DNA from: Struthio camelus
Taxonomy: Eukaryota; Chordata; Aves; Struthioniformes; Struthionidae
Reading direction: 5' to 3'
NCBI RefSeq assembly: GCF_040807025.1
Contig: NC_090980.1
Location: 124,001 to 188,000, forward strand
Length of the DNA stretch: 64,000 bases
Shown: positions 19,120 to 32,100 of the stretch, piece by piece
Layout of the letters: the number at the start of each line of letters is the position of its first letter
How positions within the stretch are numbered: position 1 is the stretch's first letter
Translations under genes and position numbers: made by a program
The notes under the pieces: model-generated
Database searches by the model: none
The model's input: only the letters and a program-made list of their open reading frames with translations
What the model was told of the DNA's origin: nothing

Positions 19120-19260
19120 GTGCCCCCTGCCCCAGCGCCGCCGTCCCGTCCCCGCCGCCGCCGCCTTGCGCAAGGTCCCCGGGGTAAAGGGGTGAAGGGG
19201 CCCCGGCGTCCGGGGCGGAGCGCCGGCCGCTCCGTTAAAGCGGGACCGGCCGCCCCGGCA
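19120..19260 (+). promoter_or_regulatory. unique LIPE-proximal block with C/EBP palindrome
   Basis: Short non-repetitive block between two satellites. It contains the full C/EBP palindrome TTGCGCAA at 19166-19173 and a DR1-like GGTAAAGGGGTGA near 19182. A possible acceptor (CCCCGGCAG) at about 19260 abuts the next repeat. C/EBP and PPAR factors drive lipolytic genes in mammals; their use here is inferred. Confidence 0.4.
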
Positions 19261-20178
19261 GGGAGACGGAGCCGTCGGAGGAGCCGGAGCCGCTGGAGGA
19301 CCTGCTGGAGGACCCGCCGGAGCCATCGGAGCCGCTGGAGGAGCCGTCGGAGCTGTCAGAGCCATTGGAGCTGCTGTTGGAGGAGCCGTAGGAGCCATCG
19401 GAGCTGTTGGAGCCATCAGAGCCACCGGAGCCACCATCGGAGCCGCTGTTGGAGCCACCGGAGCTGTCGGAGAGGTCACAACCATCATCAGAGCCATCAC
19501 AGCCGCCGTTAGAGCCACCGGAGCCGTCGGAGAGGTCACAACCACCGTTGGAGCCACCACAGCCGCCGTCAGAGCCACCAGAGCCATCGGAGAGGTCACA
19601 ACCACTACCAGAGCCATCAGAGAGGTCACAACCACCGCCGGAGCCACCACAGCCGCCGTCAGAGCCACCAGAGCCATCGGAGAGGTCACAACCACTGCCG
19701 GAGCCACCACAGCCGCCGTCAGAGCCACCAGAGCCATCGGAGAGGTCCCAGCCGCCGTCGGAGAGGTCCCAGCCGCCACCAGAGCCACCAGAGAGGTCAC
19801 AACCACCGCCAGAGCCACCACAGCTGCCGTCAGAGCCACCAGAGCCGTCGGAGAGGTCACCACTGCCACCAGAGCCATCGGAGAGGTCCCAGCCACCGTC
19901 GGAGAGGTCCCAGCCATCACCGGAGCCACCAGAGAGGTCACAACCACCGTTGGAGCCACCACAGCCACCGTCAGAGCCACCAGAGCCATCAGAGAGGTCC
20001 CAGCTGCCGTCGGAGAGGTCCCAGCCGCCACCAGAGCCACCAGAGAGGTCACAACCACCGCCAGAGCCACCACAGCTGCCGTCAGAGCCACCAGAGCCGT
20101 CAGAGAGGTCACCACTGCCACCAGAGCCATCGGAGAGGTCCCAGCCGCCGTCGGAGAGGTCCCAGCCGCCGCGGGAGC
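19261..20178. repeat. trinucleotide-based satellite in the LIPE 5' flank or UTR
   Basis: Units on the theme GAGCCACCAGAGCCGTCGGA / GAGAGGTCACAACCACC, with a period that is a multiple of three. It reads without stops on + as [13 protein letters not shown] repeats and on - as [17 protein letters not shown] repeats. The + strand frame is not the LIPE frame, so it is not an N-terminal extension of the lipase as it stands. It ends 5 bases before the LIPE ATG context and may be 5' UTR. Confidence 0.85.
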
Positions 20179-20182
20179 CGGC

Positions 20183-23100
20183 ATGGAGACCCGTCCGCTC
20201 TTCCAGGCGCTGCACGCGCTGGCCGAGGACAACGCCGCCTTCTTCGGGCGCAGCGGCACGGAGGCCGGCCGGCGCTTGGCGGCCGCCTTCGGCGCCATCC
20301 GCGAGCACGCCCGGCGCCTGGAGCCGGCCCTGGGCCACTTCGCCCGCCTCTACCACCGCTTCGACCTGGACGAGGCCACGCCGGGCAACGGCTACCGCAG
20401 CCTGGTGCACACGGCGTGCTGCTGCCTGGCGCACGTGGTGCACAAGAGCCGCTACGTGGCCGCCCACCGCCGCAGCCTCTTCTTCCGCGGCGGCCACAAC
20501 GCCGCCGAGCTGGAGGCCTACGGGGCCGCCCTGGCCCAGCTCCGCGCCCTGCTCTGCCTGGCCCAGCGCCTGCTGACCCACAACCGCCCCGGCTGCCTCT
20601 TCGCCCACGATGACGACGAGGAGGAGGAGGAGAAGGACGAGGAGGGAGGAAGGGGCTCGGCCGGGCTCTCGGCGCTGGTGCTGCGGGAGTACAGCACCAT
20701 GCACAACGGCTGCTTCTACGGCCGCTGCCTCGGCTTCCAGGTGAGGGGGGACGGGTGGGCGACCTGCCGCGGGGACGTGGGGACGTGGCGATGGGTGGAC
20801 GACCTGCTGCGGGGACGTGGGGACGTGGGGATGGGTGGGCGACCTGCTGCAGGGACGTGGGGACGTGGGGATGGGTGGGCGACCTCCCATAGGGACGTGG
20901 GGATGGGTGGGCGACCTCCCACAGGGACGTGGGGATGGGTGGGTGACCTGCCATGGGGACGTGGGGACGTGGGGATGGATGTGCAACCTCCCACAGGGAT
21001 GTGGGGATGGGTGGGTGACCTGCCATGGGGACGTGGGGACGTGGGGATGGATGTGCAACCTCCCATAGGGACGTGGGGATGGGTGGGTGACCTCCCACAG
21101 GGACGTGGGGATGGGTGGGTGACCTGCCATGGGGATTTGGGGACGTGGGGATGGATGTGCAACCTCCCATAGGGACGTGGGGATGGGTGGGCGACCTGCC
21201 GTGGGGACGTGGGGATGTGGGGATGGATGGGTGACCTCCCATAGGGACGTGGGGATGGGTGGGTGACCTCCCACAGGGACATGGGGATGGGTGGGCGACC
21301 TGCCATGGGGACGTGGGGACGTGGGGATGGATGGGTGACCTCCCATAGGGACGTGGGGATGGGTGGGTGACCTCCCACAGGGACATGGGGATGGGTGGGC
21401 GACCTGCCGTGGGGACGTGGGGATGTGGGGATGGATGGGTGACCTCCCATAGGGACGTGGGGACGGGTGGGAGACCTGCCGCGGGGACGTGGGGACGGGT
21501 GGGAGACCTGCCGCGCGGACGTGGGGACGCGGGTGCCCCCGCCCGGCGCTCGTGGGTGCGGGGGAGCGGCGGCGCCGCGCGGGACGCTGCTCGCTGCGGC
21601 CCGCGTGGCTCGGCCGTCCGTCCGTCCGCGCGTCTCTGCGTCTGTTTTCCTGTGGGCTTACCTGTTCCCTTCCCGCTCTGTCCGGCTGCCTGGCGCTTTG
21701 TCCATCCGCGTCCCTGCTCGCGCCTCTCCATCCACGCGTGGGCTTCCCCTTCCGTCCACCCGCTTGTTGGCCTGTCCATCTGGCTTTTCATTTCTCTGTC
21801 TTTGTGTCTGTCGGTCCGTCTGTCCGGCTGTGCATCTCTCCATCTGCCCGTGCATCCGTCCATCCCTCCATCTGCCCGTGCATCCGTCCATCTGCCCGTG
21901 CATCCGTCCATCCCTCCATCTATTCATCCATCCCTCCATCTGCCCGTGCATCCATCCATCTGCCCGTGCATCCATCCGTCCATCCATCTATTCATCCATC
22001 CCTCCATCTGCCCGTGCATCCATCCGTCCATCTGCCCGTGCATCCGTCCATCCATCCATCTATTCATCCATCCCTCCATCTGTCCGTGCATCCGTCCATC
22101 CGTCCATCTGCCCGTGCATCCGTCCATCCCTCCATCTATTCATCCATCCCTCCATCTGCCCGTGCATCCGTCCATCTGCCTGTGCATCCATCCATCCATC
22201 TATTCATCCATCCCTCCATCTGCCCGTGCATCCATCCGTCCATCCATCCATTCATCCATCTATCTGTCTCTCCATCTGTTCGTCCGTGTGTCCGTCCAAC
22301 CATTTGTCCATCTGTTTGCTTGTCTATCCAACCACCCATCCATCCATCCATCCCTTGGCCCATCTATGCCTCTGCCTGTCCACCTGTCCGTCCGTCCATC
22401 CATCCATCCATCCCTTGGCCCATCTATCCATCTGCCTGTCTGTCCATCCGTCTGTCCATCCATCCACCCATCCATCCATCCATCCCTTGGCCCATCTATC
22501 CCTCTGCCTGTCCACCTGTCCGTCCGTCCATCCATCCATCCATCCCTTGGCCCATCTATCCATCTGCCTGTCCGTCCATCCGTCTGTCCATCCATCCACC
22601 CATCCATCCATCCATCCCTTGGCCCATCTATCCCTCTGCCTGTCCACCTGTCCGTCCGTCCATCCATCCATCCATCCCTTGGCCCATCTATCCATCTGCC
22701 TGTCCATCTGTCCATCCATTCGTCCATCCGTTTGTCCATCCATCCATCCATCCCTTGGCCCATCTATCCATCTACTTGTCCATCTGTCCATCCATCCGTC
22801 CATCCATCCATCCATCCATCCATCCATCCATCCCTTGGCCCATCTATCCATCTGTCCATCCATCCGTCCGTCCATCCATCCATCCATCCCTTGGCCCATC
22901 TATCCATCTGCCTGTCCGTCCATCCGTCTGTCCGTCCATCCATCCATCCATCCCTTGGCACATCTATCTCTCTACTTGTCCATCCATCCGTCCATCCATC
23001 CGTCCATCCATCCCTTGGCGCGTCCATCCCTCTGCGTGTCCACGCGTCCACCCATCTGCCCCTCCGTCCGTCCATCGATGCATCCGTCCGTCTGTCCGCC

Positions 23101-26100
23101 CGCCGGCAGTTCGCCCCCTCCATCCGGCCCTTCCTGCAGACCATCGCCATCGGCCTCGTCTCCTTCGGCGAGAACTACAAGCGGGACGACACGGGGCTGG
23201 GTGAGAGCGGGGGCACCTGGGGGGGACACGGGGGGGGGACACGGGGGGACCCAGGGGGGACACGTGGAGACGTGGGGGGCGGCTGGGGGAGCATGAGGGG
23301 ACGCTGGGGGGGACACGGGGGGAGGAAGGGGGGATGCGGGGGGACATGGGGGGACATGGGGGCAGGAAGGGAGGACACGGGGGGACACGGGGGGAGGAAG
23401 GGGGGACGCGGGGGGACACGGGGGGACACAGGAGGATGCAGGAGGATGCAGGGGGACACGGGGGGCCATGGGGGGGAGGAAGGGGGGATGCAGGGGGACA
23501 CGGGGGGCCATGGGGGGGAGGAAGGGGGGATGCAGGGGGACACGGGGGCAGGAAGGGGGGATGCAGGGGGCAGGAAGGGGGGACACGGGGGGACACGGGA
23601 GGGATGCAGGAGGATGGTGGAGGGACGCGGGGGCAGGAAGGGGGGATGCAGGGGGCAGGAAGGGGGGCAGGAAGGGGGGGCGGTGGGGGGACACGGGGGG
23701 ACACGGGAGGGATGCAGGAGGATGCAGGGGGCCACGGGGGGACACGGGGGGCAGGAAGGGGGGATGCAGGGGGCCATGGGGGACACAGGAGGATGCAGGG
23801 GGATGCAGGGGGCAGGAAGGGGGGATGCAGGGGGCAGGAAGGGGGGCAGGAGGGGGGGATGCAGGGGGCCATGGGGGACACAGGAGGATGCAGAGGGATG
23901 CAGGGGGATGCAGGGGGATGCAGGGGGCAGGAGGGGGGGATGTAGGGGGCAGGAAGGGGGGATGCAGGGGGCAGGAAGGGGGGCGGCGGGGGGACACGGG
24001 GGGACACGGGAGGGATGCAGGGGGATGCAGGGGGCAGGAAGGGGGGATGCAGGGGGCGGGAAGGGGGGCAGGAGGGGGGGATGCAGGGGGCCATGGGGGA
24101 CACAGGAGGATGCAGGGGGATGCAGGGGGCGGGAAGGGGGGATGCAGGGGGATGCAGGGGGCAGGAAGGGGGGATGCAGGGGGATGCAGGGGGCGGGAAG
24201 GGGGGGATGCAGGGGGATGCAGGGGGCAGGAAGGGGGGATGCAGGGGGATGCAGGGGGCAGGAAGGGGGGACACAGGAGGATGCAGGGGGCAGGAAGGGG
24301 GGATGCAGGGGGATGCAGGGGGCAGGAAGGGGGGATGCAGGGGGATGCAGGGGGCAGGAAGGGGGGATGCAGGGGGATGCAGGGGGCAGGAAGGGGGGCA
24401 GGAAGGGGGGATGCAGGGGGCAGGAAGGGGGGACACAGGAGGATGCAGGGGGCAGGAAGGGGGGGATGCAGGGGGATGCAGGGGGCGGGAAGGGGGGATG
24501 CAGGGGGCAGGAAGGGGGGATGCAGGGGGATGCAGGGGGATGCAGGGGGCAGGAAGGGGGGATGCAGGGGGATGCAGGGGGCAGGAAGGGGGGATGCAGG
24601 GGGATGCAGGGGGCGGGAAGGGGGGATGCAGGGGGCAGGAAGGGGGGATGCAGGGGGATGCAGGGGGATGCAGGGGGATGCAGGGGGCAGGAAGGGGGGC
24701 AGGAAGGGGGGATGCAGGGGGCAGGAAGGGGGGATGCAGGGGGCAGGAAGGGGGGCAGGAGGGGGGGCGCTGAGCGGGGGCGCTGAGCGGGGGCGGCAGG
24801 GGTGGCGGCCGGCTCGCTGCTGAGCAGCGGGAAGCTGGCGCTGGACCCGGAGCTGCGGGGCGCCGAGTTCGAGCGGCTGACGCGCCAGCTGGACGTGCAC
24901 TTCTGGAAGCGCTTCTGGAGCCTGACCGAGAGCCAGCTGCTGGCCGTGAGCGTCCCCCCCGCACCCCCGTGTGTGTCCCCCCCCCCGGCACCCCCCCCAC
25001 CGCGCTCAGCCCCCCGGCGGCCCGCAGGCGGTGGCGGCGGCGGCGGCGGCGCCCGTGCGGGTCTGCTGGGCGCTGACGGTGCCGCCGGAGCCCCTGGAGC
25101 TGCCGCTGGCCGCCGACCCCTCGCTCACCGTCACCGTCCCGCCGCCCGTGGCCCACAGCGGGCCCGGCCCCCTGCGCCTCCGCCTGCTCTCCGCCGAGCT
25201 GCGCCAGGGACAGGTCGGCCCCGGCCCCACGGCGGGGGGGGGGCGGGGGGGCTGCATGGGGGGCTGCTGGGGGGAGCTATGGGGTGGTGCATTGGGGGCT
25301 GCTGGGGGGAGCTATGGGGCGGTGCATTGGGGGCTGCATTGGGGACTGCTGGGGGGCTGCTGGGGGGCGGTGCATTGGGGGGTCTGCTGCTGGGGGGGAG
25401 CTGCTATGGGGCAGTGCAATGGGGGGCTGCAATGGGGGTGCAATGGGGGGAGCTGCAATGGGGGGTGCAATGGGGGGGTGCAATGGGGGGAGCTGCAATG
25501 GGGGGAGCTGCAATGGGGCAGTGCAATGGGGGGTGCAATGGGAGCTGCAATGGGGGGAGCTGCAATGGGGCGGTGCAATGGGGGGTGCAATGGGGGGAGC
25601 TGCAATGGGGCGGTGCAATGGGGGGTGCAATGGGGGGAGCTGCAATGGGGGGAGCTGCAATGGGGGCTGCAATGGGGGGAGCTGCAATGGGGCGGTGCAA
25701 TGGGGCGGTGCAATGGGGGCTGCAATGGGGGGGTGCAATGGGGCGGTGCAATGGGGCGGTGCAATGGGGCGGTGCAATGGGGGGTGCAATGGGGGGAGCT
25801 GCAGTGGGGCGGTGCAATGGGGGGAGCTGCAATGGGGGGAGCTGCAATCGGGCGGTGCAATGGGGGCTGCAATGGGGGGTGCAATGGGGGAGCTGCAATG
25901 GGGGAGCTGCAATGGGGGGAGCTGCAAGGGGGCAGTGCAATGGGGGGTGCAATGGGGGGGGCTGCAATGGGGGAGCTGCAATGGGGCGGTGCAATGGGGG
26001 GTGCAATGGGGGGAGCTGCAATGGGGGGAGCTGCAATGGGGGCTGCAATGGGGGGAGCTGCAATGGGGCGGTGCAATGGGGCGGTGCAATGGGGGCTGCA

Positions 26101-29100
26101 ATGGGGGGGTGCAATGGGGCGGTGCAATGGGGCGGTGCAATGGGGCGGTGCAATGGGGGGTGCAATGGGGGGAGCTGCAGTGGGGCGGTGCAATGGGGGG
26201 AGCTGCAATGGGGGGAGCTGCAATCGGGCGGTGCAATGGGGGCTGCAATGGGGGGTGCAATGGGGGGTGCAATGGGGGAGCTGCAATGGGGGAGCTGCAA
26301 TGGGGGGAGCTGCAATGGGGCGGTGCAATGGGGGGTGCAATGGGGGGAGCTGCAATGGGGGGAGCTGCAATGGGGGGTGCAATGGGGGGTGCAATGGGGG
26401 GAGCTGCAATGGGGGGAGCTGCAATCGGGCGGTGCAATGGGGGTGCAATGGGGGGAGCTGCAATGGGGGGAGCTGCAATGGGGGGTGCAATGGGGGAGCT
26501 GCAATGGGGGGAGCTGCAATGGGGCGGTGCAATGGGGGGTGCAATGGGGGGAGCTGCAATGGGGGGAGCTGCAATGGGGCAGTGCAATGGGGGGTGCAAT
26601 GGGGGGAGCTGCAACGGAGGGGGGGGGCAACAGGGCAGCACCCCGCTCTGTGTATGGGGAGGGGGGGGGCAGGACCCCGCTGTGGGGCAGCCCCCCACCC
26701 CACCCCATCACCCCCCCATCACCCCCCCCCCCCGCCCAGGACAGCGCGGCGCTGAGCGCCCTGGCCGAGGGGGCGGAGGGCCGGCGGGGGGCCGGCGGGG
26801 GGCCGGCGGGGGGCCGGTGGGGGGGCCGGCGGCCGGGGCCGCCCTCGCCCGCCCTGCTGGTGCACTTCCACGGCGGCGGCTTCGTGGCCCAGACGTCGCG
26901 CTCGCACGAGCCCTACCTGCGGGCCTGGGCCCGCGAGCTGGGCGCCCCCGTGCTCTCCGTCGACTACGCCCTGGCCCCCGAGGCCCCCTTCCCGCGCGCC
27001 CTCGAGGAGTGCTTCTACGCCTACTGCTGGGCCCTGCGCCACTGCCACCTCCTGGGTGAGCCCCGGGGCGCAGCGGGGGCGCGGGGACGGGGAGCCAGCA
27101 CCGCATGGGGCCACCACGTCACGGGGACGGTCCTGGGGACGTTCCTGGGGACGTTCCTGGGGCCACCACGCCATGGGCCACCTCGGCACGGGGTCGTTCT
27201 GGGGCCACCATGCCCTGGAGATGTTCCTGGGACCACCACGCCATGGGTCACCATGGCACGGGGTCGTTCCTGGGGCCACCACGGCATGGGGTCGTTCCTG
27301 GGGACGTTCCTGGGGACGTTCCTGGGGCCACCACGCCATGGGCCACCACAGCAAGGGGTCGTTCTGGGGCCACCATGCCCTGGAGATGTTCCTGGGGCCA
27401 CCAAGGCATGGGGTCGTTCCTGGGGACGTTCCTGGGGCTACCACAGCATGGGTCACCATGGCACGGGGTCGTTCCTGGGGCCACCATGGCATGGGGACGT
27501 TTCTGGGGCCACCACGGCATGGGGTCGTTCCTGGGGACGTTCCTGGGGACGTTCCTGGGGCCACCACGCCATGGGCCACCACGGCATGGGGTCGTTCTGG
27601 GGCCACCACGCCCTGGAGATGTTCCTGGGGCCACCACGGCATGGGGTTGTTCCTGGGGACATTCCTGGGGCCACCACGCCATGGGCCACCACGGCAAGGG
27701 GTCGTTCCTGGGGCCACCATGGCATGGGGACGTTTCTGGGGCCACCACGGCATGGGGTCGTTCCTGGGGATGTTCCTGGGGCCACCACGCCATGGGTCAC
27801 CATGGCACGGGGTCGTTCCTGGGGCCACCATGGCATGGGGATGTTCCTGGGGACGTTCCTGGGGCCACCACGCCATGGGCCACCTCGGCAAGGGGTCGTT
27901 CTGGGGCCACCACGGCATGGGGTCGTTCCTGGGGACGTTCCTGGGGCCACCATGGCATGGGGACGTTTCCGGGGCCACCACGGCATGGGGTCGTTCCTGG
28001 GGATGTTCCTGGGGCCACCACGCCATGGGTCACCATGGCACGGGGTCGTTCTGGGGCCACCATGGCATGGGGATGTTCCTGGGGCCACCACGCCATGGGC
28101 CACCACGCCATGGGGACATTCCTGGGGACATTTCTGGGGCCACCACACCATGGGGACGTTCCTGGGGCCACCACGCCATGGGTCACCATGGCACAGGGTC
28201 GTTCCTGGGGCCACCACACCATGGGGACGTTCCTGGGGCCACCACGCCATGGGTCACCATGGCACGGGGTCGTTCCTGGGGTCACCATGGCATGGGGACG
28301 TTTCTGGGGCCACCACGCCATGGGCCACCACGCCATGGGGACGTTCCTGGGGATCTTCCTGGGGCCACCACGGCCCGGGGCGGCCCCCGGGGGCCGGGAG
28401 TGACGCGGTGGCGCTGGCCGGCAGGGTCGACGGCGCAGCGCGTGTGCCTGGCCGGGGACAGCGCCGGCGGGAACCTCTGCCTGACGGTGTCGCTGCGGGC
28501 GGCCGCCTTCGGCATCCAGCGGCCCGACGGCATCGTGGCCGCCTACCCGGTGACCATGGTGCAGGCGGCCGCCTCGCCCTCCCGCCTGCTGGCCCTGCTC
28601 GACCCGCTGCTGCCCCTCGGCGTCCTCTGCAAGTGCCTCAGCGCCTACGCAGGTGGGGGGCGCGCGGGGGAGGCGGGGAGCTGGACGTGGGGAGATGGAG
28701 GCATGCAGGAGGACCTGGGGAGATGGAGGGGATGTGGGGGGACACGGGGAGATGGACATGGGGGGACATGGGGAGATGGAGGCATGCAGGAGGACGTGGG
28801 GAGATGGAGGGGATGTGGGGGGACACGGGGAGATGGACATGGGGGGACGTGGGGAGATGGAGGCATGCAGGAGGACGTGGGGAGATGGAGGGGATGTGGG
28901 GGGACACGGGGAGATGGACATGGGGGGACATGGGGAGATGGAGGCATGCAAGAGGACGTGGGGAGATGGAGGGGATGTGGGGGGACACGGGGAGATGGAC
29001 ATGGGGGGACATGGGGAGATGGAGGGGATGTGGGGGGACACGGGGAGATGGACATGGGGGGACATGGGGAGATGGAGGCATGCAGGAGGACGTGGGGAGA

Positions 29101-32100
29101 TGGAGCAGACGGGAGATGGAGGGATGGAGGGGACATGGGACGTGGGGACATGGAGAGATGTGGAGACGCAGGGGGACGTGGGGAGATGGGGATGTGGAGG
29201 GATGCGGGGGGAGGTGGGGAGATGTGGGGAGATGGGCATGGGGGGACGTGGGGAGATGGAGGGGATGTGGGGGGACACGGGGAGATGGACATGGGGGGAC
29301 ATGGGGAGATGGAGGCATGCAGGAGGACGTGGGGAGATGGAGCAGACGGGAGATGGAGGGATGGAGGGGACATGGGACGTGGGGACATGGAGAGATGTGG
29401 AGACGCAGGGGGACGTGGGGAGATGGGGATGTGGAGGGATGCGGGGGGACGTGGGGAGATGTGGGGAGATGGGCATGGGGGGACATGGGAGATGGAGGCA
29501 TGCAGGAGGACATGGGGAGATGTGGAGACGCAGGGGGACGTGGGGAGATGGGGACGTGGAGGGATGCGGAGGGACGTGGGGAGATGGAGGGGACGTGGGG
29601 AGATGGAGGGATGCGGGGGGACGTGGGGACCCGGGGGGACCCGAGGAGATGGAGGGGATGTGGGGAGATGCAGCAGGACATGGGGACACGGAGAGATGGA
29701 CATGGGGGGACATGGGGAGATGGAGGGGTCACGGGGACGTGGGGAGATGGAGGGATGCGGGGGGACGTGGGGAGATGGATGCGGGGGGACATGGGGCCAC
29801 GGGGACACGGGGACACGGAGGGAAGCGGGGGGACACGGGGACACGGACGTGGGGACACGGGGGTCGGGCTGCGGGCACCTGCCAGGCGGGCGCCGGGCGC
29901 CCAGGGCGTTTTGGGGACGTTTTGGGGCAGATCGGCCCCGTTGGGGCTCGCGCCGACCTGCTGGCGAGGCCGGCCGGGGTGGGGGGGGCGGGGGGTTTCG
30001 GGGCCGTTCCGGGGCGGATTGGGGACGCCGCGGCCCCGCAGGGACGGACGAGGACGGGGACGAGGACGGGGACGGGACGCCGGCGCCGGAGAAGCTCGGC
30101 CCGGGCCGGCTGCTGCTGCGCGACCTGCGCCGGGGCGCTGCCGCCTGGCTGGGGGCCCTGCGGCCCCGCCGCCCCCCCGGTAGGACCCCGCGCCGGGCAG
30201 GGGGGGACACGTCGGGGACGTGGGACGCCTCGGGATGGGAGGGTCTGGGGACGCTTCAGGGTTGCGGGGCCTTTGGGGGCACCTTGGAGGGGTTGGGGAC
30301 ATGCCAAGGGGGCTTGGGGACACCTCGGAGGGGTTGGGGACATGCCAAGGGGGCTTGGGGACACCTCGGAGGGGTTGCGGACAAGCCAAGGGGACTTGGG
30401 GACACCTTGGAGGGGTTGGGGACATGCCAAGGGGGCTTGGGGACACCTCGGAGGGGTTGGGGACACCTTGGAGGGGTTGGGGACATGCCAAGGGGGCTTG
30501 GGGACACCTCGGAGGGGTTGGGGACACCTTGGAGGCCTTGGGGACATGCCAAGGGGGTTGAGAACACCTTGGGAGGTTCGGGGACAAGCCAAGGGGGCTT
30601 GGGGACACCTTGGAGGAGTTGGGGACATGCCAAGGGCTTTGGGAACACCTTGGGAGGTTTGGGGACAAGCCAAGGGGACTTGGGGACACCTTGGAGGGCT
30701 TGGGGACATGCCAAGGGGGTTGGGGACACCTCAGAGGAGTTTGAGGACACCTTGGAGGGCTTGGGGACATGCCAAGGGGGCTTGGGGACACCTCAGAGGG
30801 GTTGAGGACATGCCAAGGGGGTTGGGGACACCTTGGGAGGTTCGGGGATGCCTCCAAGGGGACTTGGGGGCACATTGGAGGAATTGGGGACATGCCAAGG
30901 GCTTTGGGGACATCTCAGAGGGGTTGAGGACACGCTTGGGGACATGCCAAGGGGGCTTGGGGACACCTTGGGAAGTTCGGGGACATGCCAAGGGGTTTGG
31001 GAACACCTTGTTGGGTTGGGGGACACCTTGGGAGCTTTGGGGGCATGCTAAAGAGATTGGGGACACTTTAGAGGATTGGGGGACACCTTGTTGGGTTGGG
31101 GGACACCTTGGGAGGTTGGGGGAGATGCCAAGGGGGTTTGAGGACACCTTGTTGGGTTGGGGGACACCGTGGGATGTTGGGGGAGATGCCAAGGGGGTTT
31201 GAGGACACCTTGTTGGGTTGGGGGACACCGTGGGAGGTTGGGGGACATGCCAAGAGGGTTTGAGGACACCTTAGAGGGTTGGGGGACACCGTGGGAGGTT
31301 GGGGGACATGCCAAGGGGGTTTGAGGACACCTTGTTGGGTTGGGGGACACCGTGGGATGTTGGGGGAGATGCCAAGGGGGTTTGAGGACACCTTGTTGGG
31401 TTGGGGGACACCGTGGGAGGTTGGGGGACATGCCAAGAGGGTTTGAGGACACCTTAGAGGGTTGGGGGACACCGTGGGAGGTTGGGGGACATGCCAAGGG
31501 GGTTTGAGGACACCTTGTTGGGTTGGGGGACACCTCGGGAGGTTGGGGGACACCTCGGAGGGGTCCGGGGACACCGCCGTGCCCCCACCCGCGCCCACGC
31601 GGCCCCCCGCCACCTGCCCCACAGCAGAGCCCGGGCGCAAGAGCGTCTCGGAGGCGGCGCAGGAGCCCCCGGCCGCCCGCCGGAAGAGCCGCGTGGGGCA
31701 GGAGGCGGCGGGGGGCCGCGGAGACGGCGGTGACAAGGACAAGGGGGACGAGGACGGCGGCGGCTTCGAGTACCCCGACGACTTCCAGCCCCTGCGCACG
31801 ACCCGGCCGCCGGCCAACTTCGCCCTGGCCAGCGCCGCCGTGGTCAAGAACCCCTACATGAGCCCGCTGCTGGCCCCCGACGCCATGCTGCGCGGGCTGC
31901 CCCCCGTCCACCTGGTGGTGAGCCCCACGGCGCCCCACGGCGCCCCACGGCGTCCCCACGGCGTCCCCACGGCGTCCCCACGGCCGCCCCGCAGCACCGG
32001 GACATGAGCCCGCTGCTGGCCCCCGACGCCATGCTGCGCGGGCTGCCCCCCGTCCACCTGGTGGTGAGCCCCACGGCGCCCCACGGCGCCCCACGGCGTC

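Noticed and set aside
21367-24786. Long Ser/His/Pro frame over the CCAT repeat
   Set aside because: The tetranucleotide and 12/24-base arrays are stop-free; the segment is LIPE intron 1 and 2 around the real 91-base exon 2.
24802-30183. Plus-strand open frame of about 1790 codons within LIPE
   Set aside because: It includes LIPE exons 3 and 5 and the satellites between them. The real protein is the spliced product; the satellite translation (CNGGSCNGA repeats and the like) has no support.
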